From positions 62,001 through 126,000 of the forward strand of contig JAVBWO010000022.1 in NCBI GenBank assembly GCA_036677375.1: 64,000 nt of DNA. Reading direction: 5' to 3'. The stretch is from JAVBWO01 sp036677375. Lineage in GTDB: Bacteria; Bacillota; Dehalobacteriia; UBA4068; UBA4997. The translations under genes were made by a program, and so were the position numbers. Shown in pieces: positions 63,701 to 64,000 of this stretch. Below the pieces are notes generated by a model. That model had not been told where the DNA came from, searched no databases, and saw only the letters and a list, made by a program, of their open reading frames with translations. Position 1 is the stretch's first letter, and every line of letters begins with the position of its first letter.

Positions 63701-64000
63701 ATATGGGCTATACCACGGTAGAAGCTCCCAATTTGGCGCCTGGCAGCCTGGACGCCTCCGGCGGCGAAACGGTTCCCGGCTGCACCACGACCGTGACTTT
63801 CAACTGGAAGGTGACGGAAGGCAGCCATATGGTGACCGTCATTGCCAACGATATCGGCAGGATGGTGTCGGAACGGGATCATGACAATAACCGACTGGAT
63901 CAGTTCGTCAGGATCGGCGCGGTGAATTTTGCCGATCTGGTGGCCTCCGGCTTCCAGGTGGATATCGATGAAGCCGCTGCCTTGGACTATAGGAAACCTG
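45730..64000 (+). CDS. Giant multidomain secreted surface protein (3' end beyond window)
   Basis: One open frame of at least 6,090 codons. Read through line by line, it shows no stop before the window edge. Residues 1-31 form a signal peptide ending PPVALA. Next come a Thr/Asp/Pro/Glu-rich linker (45960-46500), a pre-peptidase-C-like domain (46530-46860) and chitobiase-C-like repeats with the YYTLDG motif (about 46880-48760). FN3 and Ig-like modules follow from 49170, including eight divergent ~90-residue Ig/IPT-like repeats (50040-52690) and many FN3s to 57300. Then come a PKD (EFGDGKSL, 57640-57890), CARDB modules (57900-58560 and later), an MG2-like segment (59670-59970), a carboxypeptidase-regulatory-like domain (60680-60900), a second PKD (WDFGDGESG, 63270-63510) and a CARDB (63530-63920). 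There is no catalytic motif; an adhesin or structural role is likely. SLH or sortase anchoring would lie outside. GGGGGG precedes the ATG. Confidence 0.93.
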   Translation, partial: MKRKIKKFFQKTLVTTVAVSMLLSSLPPVALADSIAQAAADYSVSQEINWTGGGTNLTEAIIQNSVVPGINALLSYYQENSAALDSGSTDGTDTSMSADVTATPVLEAAVTQDPVITEQDMVVLSQNREPVSDNADEGTVSFPQGTEAPATPATTEDTITIDTTTGTEAVADTTSGTAEEPAADGASDDPDTSSSPGTADDVTDHSSGDPAAEENTPVTDPATDPAGDTGSDLTNPDDPTGKTPVPPELSAAGTEEITLFETTPTVQTIAFDTVTTVSLEAGVPAYFTFTSDAYHVFVARTHPTTTDEPVGLSIDTGTYMESEGQITFDDYYDRNGSFSEDGKTVLYSTFDANAGTYCVRLLAESAQTVDFSLSIAQTPAAPTFNPAPGLTAAGTQTVTVTPAANTEVYISENQYNTGALYESPFSITVAAGAPVTRYITVKDLISEVWGQSKAYTWFCTDGSLTPSQVPGESGTIYLTLTDTAVGGIYDFPTQAGLRYGLAAFKYQSEDLYASITARFIDENGNTFSEYASYLQNETSYDPLESFVAEAGKQYFVKIENWGYNGQVALKVLKDVPASPVLTPSSSNWSEVPLEVTFTSPNGDTVYYEMRIAGGEGEDDPAERSIASGGSIVLDRSCSIYAYTKSASGIKSSMTEGWYPMNGPAYPEFVPNNSQQLAGTAITINGAEEGDTLYYTTDDSDPYDSGTRKNYTDEPVITIPDPFPAGGYTLQAIIRNANGIYGFPGSITYTEGVPVPVLANANYQYEAPFVPVFATPAAGMAIYYTLDGSAPQSGTLYDPETPIAGISQNTRLRAVTKNGADYSDELDYFIQINTPRALSLNTSIDGLLMYGDSTSQERFVFEVTATGSYDFQINPAVSGSIGSLYLYSLIDGVESYLYAMDATNPTTCKYTFTAPGDYILVVCAQYNYGSGNSYTGYTVAVNQGLVPPEASVPSGSTIQGGSITLTVPNPAWQIYYTLDGAAPQVMAENLYSTPIALAEGSHTIRAIAVIPAAGSIPEQVSETATFTYTVTPGILELGTPQNSYGTFEGPPAVYSSQYYYIKAVPVSNASYTGITSIDYTYKLGVDGEWQIIGSATADTWPNGAGNTVYWNTENCDYSGLATLKATAWDAAGNSADSEIVIQLETKAPTAPVLSAEAVPGAVNLSWTSSVGYGSIYYILYTASSETGTYSYLYTTSETSYTHRFPEKPDSLTYYKVKACNYDSYSSDFSNVVAAEPGLDEELPVIGDIYANSSLLAGQTIKNTTVTVYASDNGAIKNISAYLSPAGTAQWTLLRSHDGSSLTYAQFDLTSAALDDGSYDFKAVATDAYDNVSTDKIVAFTLDNTPPGAPALSATGVPVGIELTWDKTAEDISNYTLYRSASGGSPAYLCTIWSADQLSYLDYKDDSEIGNAYDYQIVATDAAGNASVGSGIATGTVLDYSPTINIQPDGARPGEYLLVSAAGFPETQVMLSVDGVKYPSNEDPSYYTAYSGEVTIYYQIPENFTGIHTFKVETAGYATTYRAVQSYTILDYQPSVTVTMNDEGIATAEAGNTVTITASNFGKRSGGSWDEVKFYIDGAESSAYISCDYNTGTYCADYTIPYTKSGRLHILAKGTYLGYQADYELNVTAADTNLSITPAGQKAGDLLTFHISGFKANEALYVYQGNSYVQTQWADAGGGAEFTYRLPNNALGSVVFTVAGGSSGLSETVIYQVIKGEFIVFGPTSAATGSETSFTVSGFSRNETVYLYVNGVLKASPYVTAQTAYTFHYTFGLAERGNAVIEAVGSSSGVSGRTVCSVTNPVGFAPNLTLVGGTLMAEGFYAGEQVRFYLNDSLFATVTAGTSGDCTANPDLEGLSSYIIKAVGVTSGYTAIVTGTSETVNATISGAAHTPGSTIPVALSGLSPNASYTAYWDGSLINGSYSAGETGESSLDFFIPYRAVPGSHTLLIVDAAGRQGSFTVNVGVPAAAISVQPEMISQGSGITMTLTGFAPNEAITLRVNGEAVSTPDTGVAGETVAVYTIPAAIGAGTFEIVAIGVVSGFVVEKDIIVTAAVAGISIEGSPAAVNGGDAVTFNLSGFGDSEKIKLYLDGTVISPSEHITADATGAAAYAYTFSAVLNGGIKTVTAYGLTTGRTAGMSIAVNTYTPGVTVAETEPAAGESITIHATGFPAGIALKFYLDSREITSSIVIPSGENSTDGAGALTATYLLDAYLSGGIHTVKVTNPSGNLNAQTAFTALGRGIVFKAVNAAGNPEGKGGMTITLSGDNFTAGDVATITLDSAVISGSGITVLADGSFTMPYVLPTSLTHGSHSFKVVTANHEAQISFTVDNQAPVMGDMAVNSSKRQIILTWDASTATDIAGYRIYRKTDGDYCFITTVDKDTLTLTQNLNTGGVASESLVMPGVAYTYGVSAIDRLENESAKAEATAQLAADDESPVINGFYTSDSAYLAKNKNTVSLSASDDQHIVSFRLELAPVSSDNVIGTYSLLWQKAPTESTYQTGYFYETYAITTEDFSGYPDGCYSLAFTVIDLTGKTNRMARQYIIDNTNPAVPLQVAAQSGAGTVTLSWQPGMEPGNIATASPVTSYKVFMGASTDSLTLKTTVNNAVSVVIPVELVDTDYYFAVSAVDKAGNESVQSGVVSARAITDTTIPTVTYLYPGEGYRSAWQTVWLTATGQDNYKVKYFHFSYKTAGGSDIAIATVNAPDAQVGAAQTAYYSWQTEGLSGNYILQVQAEDFNGNRSAVYAVNIALDKTAPAIPQNIAAAAISGGVRVTWSAVADSDLSSYVIYRQTEEGGGFSAIGTASKTETQYVDYTAEAGVTYLYTVTSRDDLWNESLKGASASVSTIGYQPVFTAPAAGTEIRAGEVLTISASGFRPYERLHFSLDDNGTPTLYQWADSQGNITFTWRYVVNTMAGAHTLHLAGETSGAAASVAVTTVVDSLLPASETITAINNGILSVLVSFSAVSGAATYQIYRNDLGDTPLATGVKTLSYTDLTVKNNTTYIYTVKAVDSYGNTGAASSATAEIDPEDDLTAPVIGAFTAERDGRDLIHYYVLSSDEVGVKEINFQYQPAGGSNILMNPAPIAVTGGSRGKSAVTSYAWDTSGLSLADGEYLITADVYDTSGNMAEETLTLTIRSTKPQAPQGLTATPGAMRIKLAWTKCTEAKFYSIYKNGGITPFITTTLTAYTDFEVAVGNTYSYTVTVTDVYGLESDPSAATPGVSPLADTEAPVVNGFSPAAGSSLRGENYINIFATDNVKVTKIQLLQADPAGSITLLDSKYTLIGENAAGVLLLNTLDAAYHDGAQEFLAAAYDQSGNCGTKKVTFLLDNTAPPTPQLTVKPGELSTVLSLVPGGGVQDFSHYNIYKSSVSGGAFVLLTTLTQNQYTDKQVSSAAASYYKATAVDILGNESAPTAEISCAAGKDSTAPVVTLLEPNTVTPLRASVTLKAEATDNVAVTAYTFRFRPLASDGVTATGAWQEITRVTGATVSYPWNTVAESGGVQNSPDGLYQVEVTAWDAAGNGGTKSGVYVIANDPPSPPTGLTVYAGEWQLVLGFEPVNRADFDHYVIYRKGKIYHEATQSYDTEADWTKIVASTASNFYIDRGRDPQNFYAYKVTVVNDLGRESVGAETDFVKAKQQTSAPLVRSLKPDVLYFNGSLELEALIEDSVGVTGATYEYTFITSPDGSIAPGATWTPITTLTGDDITRKRVNTTGLDDLTGIPEYEEDLYVAAYTWTLPQGTQNGLYGVRITAANQSGSGNTASLIRKYTLDTVKPEALTAGITVRDAQSGGAVTITAPALTAGLSYYKIYRKAAGEGQFSEISQSKSSTYTDTGLQNGVSYTYQITVLDEAGNESNPYESLPVIPTAKTNLRISTLTADPENPVLNRANTITARLTNAGYATAHGLVTFRVEGQAVGSVPVSLTPNGTGNAAISWTPTAAVAITATVELTDSSQDLNVDPEKKSATANFTFNQAPVAVLGMGGITQINTGESVAFTAAASSDDAGISDYKWEFGDGKSLTGKTVSYAYSLPGIYTVKLTVTDNLGAKTVAQAVITVLDNRPDLYVSEITCSPENPVVGDVVTINAKIGNQGKGDSALGFLTGFYIDNQYMGYVKVTENIPVGSFHDVKFTWVATRGNHIVTALANDILDNLKETDKTNNSLTKNLSSTQVDFADLTVTALTWQPNDKTAFNSEEPFQYQATVTNSGTADADSSFYVSLYLDGVFVARKTINRLNIGSTETVSFDVKPLAGAHTVTVGADDNKPVILELDKNNNSFTVQTPEFSVEYPDIVIGAISRTPAETQFAQGTEITFTTNITNYSAVAIRNTFKVTMAMDGTVFKTVTISGLNAGESKEISGRWPAQEKTAAAGTAVTPYTLTVTVDPDKAVLPAGTSVFKEEVLPQFKIIYPNLNITTVNWSPLDLSYGKPVTFTASVGNESLATIYNRFTVGLYMRQYRDLSVPGTTTAPWKQVAGYAVQGLRGYSTAFVPLTYTPEASGDYEFRIVADSFGDVKQQPVSDDNVKKRVWDIGKLTVGDSLVMVATPNQKQADEDFLAVLYAASSQVIPITAKFYHSSNPGTPLGGEGSDITASYTLQKGTQVISSGALQYDVASGSYLRDIPIVALDSGVYILTIEGGNGVENLTSTVNVKVVEDFIATVSTDKASYNLNEGVYISGRFAYRDGTPLANETVVLDLMLLPMLKDPRMGRDAKGNEIVLRYQGEHIRFLKTDDNGNFEYTFYPVAGEAGEWELSVFAYQRLLGNAAEGGFTVWGMTAEPSNLIIAAGKNSSFSKTINIKNAAYAGDNSLNITSAVLNPVGDTGNVVATLDASHLTGALAPKGIMPAIINFTAPIDAPDTVSYELVVASAQGAVARSAIKLNLRPATPIPVTDPKGMMVGMNPGTTLVKTVKITNKGLGNFQGIRLEQPATLPWITAANLGKVNLAPGESTTFDITFAPGETTALGQYQDRLVVTNGSYSAVVTVAAELSSANRGNVTFNVLDDTGSRVAGAEVILVSKESYVHSVNGVEQTYYENFSGYTDVNGVLTLSDKPLGDYKYTINASGRKKLTGECSIMPGTELAAIEVTMESLPVQIEWTVTPTTIEDKYEVKLELVFGANIPTPSFGFVPPWVNIPKQVDSAMIVEATVINTGLVALTDVTANIVRQNTTDKGISIVGGGYLGEIPAHGSVRIQLEVQPGYYNLVYQNSPNYIQFKANYVSFDPDTGLPENPAKMINAKLPLYNPSVTAVSVTVQPPDGGTVTQEEFKMPEGQMEEMDYLLPPDDSGEEEEPGEGNNTYEIIKLSLSQEATLERQAFDATLKISNGYPTYALQNLLVKVMVTDEDGNDVTNQTFVIPLEGASALDGSGSLAPGKSLTGRWQIIPGNGLGGEDEAGKVYYAKALVSYYVNGNLVETSTEGVPITIKPQPQITLNYYVPHKVLSGVPFKIGVTAVNTGFGTANNLTIDSGKLDITTNQAGLLTEFEVIGGSFGSSADGSFKISLGDIAPQGSVSGYWLVRWKMYQDDESSKPYEGEFRQFTATLTHKDYLGVQLNPLIVAVNTAIIGKDGVLADETGEEGGLTLINEGATAFPNYLMNLASGLRTAIHVPDTVSVIQTLSDENSVLKLEVPAPPFTFGESSTRYQVIMYPDQRPGSGIAAVKRTVKESQAGPESGEVTLSSNNYWRDFGYVYIIDEIPKTGEAPDQIFSPYVCYAVTYGAGVTLSSAEYGRTTYTTDDNGEVTEKTVYYDIGIQPNAGDSIPVRATITNGGEESVTGTVKFEAQRGEEIREIGTADFTLLPYEESILVPNALFDTVAETQAVAEQPGIPAIPYDPGDSGTWTLRAYVIDSPLVKAETKLVVNSKPVADTPAIAKAYVGETVHFDASKSYDKDGYIISYIWDFGDGESGSGITTTHTYLHGTDTVPTLTVTDNNLSSTTLAFMVTLEDKRADLQVKEIAFSQDPATAVGETIQVTATILNLQNSTNTAATVVSKFYTGFYVDYKYMGYTTVEAPNLAPGSLDASGGETVPGCTTTVTFNWKVTEGSHMVTVIANDIGRMVSERDHDNNRLDQFVRIGAVNFADLVASGFQVDIDEAAALDYRKP

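Overview
The window suggests an anaerobic Bacillota (Firmicutes) bacterium of roughly balanced GC content; I cannot name the genus. The evidence is DegV, a DUF1287 protein, S-layer homology (SLH) surface proteins, lipoproteins with lipoboxes, strong AGGAGG-type ribosome binding sites, GTG/TTG starts, a nine-gene V-type ATPase operon in the Enterococcus hirae ntp order, and an oxygen-independent set of methylthioadenosine salvage genes. No rRNA, tRNA, CRISPR array or prophage was seen.

Layout. 1-1.6 kb: 3' part of glmS and a YbaK-type editing protein, closed by a terminator. 1.76-2.1 kb: an internally deleted IS3-family remnant. 2.3-3.8 kb: glycerol kinase (minus). 4.6-5.4 kb: secreted 3D-domain protein with a textbook promoter. 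5.7-11.4 kb (minus): a large membrane-anchored alpha-2-macroglobulin-like protein translationally coupled to a lipoprotein of the Memo family. 11.6-12.9 kb: an unrecognised protein with 33 cysteines. 13-18.1 kb: GtrA, zinc-ribbon, VTT-domain and half-length AI-2E membrane proteins, an SH3-NlpC/P60-SLH protein and a DUF1287 protein. 18.4-23.4 kb: DEAD-box helicase with a leader terminator, a divergent cell-wall amidase, DegV behind a long leader, and a DUF3887 lipoprotein. 23.7-26.7 kb: mtnA, class II aldolase and MTA/SAH deaminase. 27-31.2 kb (minus): a diguanylate cyclase and Tex. 31.5-31.7 kb: a candidate small RNA. 32-40.7 kb: V-ATPase operon F-I-K-E-C-G-A-B-D, with the complete Na+-site residues in subunit K. 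41.4-42.6 kb: SLH surface protein. 43-45.5 kb (minus): cyclase-family hydrolase and an HTH regulator.

45,730 to the right edge: one uninterrupted reading frame of at least 6,090 codons encoding a giant secreted protein made of chitobiase-C-like, FN3, Ig-like, PKD and CARDB modules. Its stop lies beyond the window, so a start-to-stop ORF list would miss it. All minus-strand ORFs over it are shadows.

The common theme is the cell envelope: a sodium- or proton-pumping V-ATPase, several peptidoglycan-active or SLH-anchored proteins, a macroglobulin-like protein with its lipoprotein partner, and the giant surface protein with a divergent regulator. The most interesting points are the A2M/Memo pair with altered active-site motifs in both partners, the MTA-to-DHAP salvage cluster, the Cys-rich protein, the giant gene, and several structured noncoding elements, including a dispersed repeat placed just after three transcription terminators.
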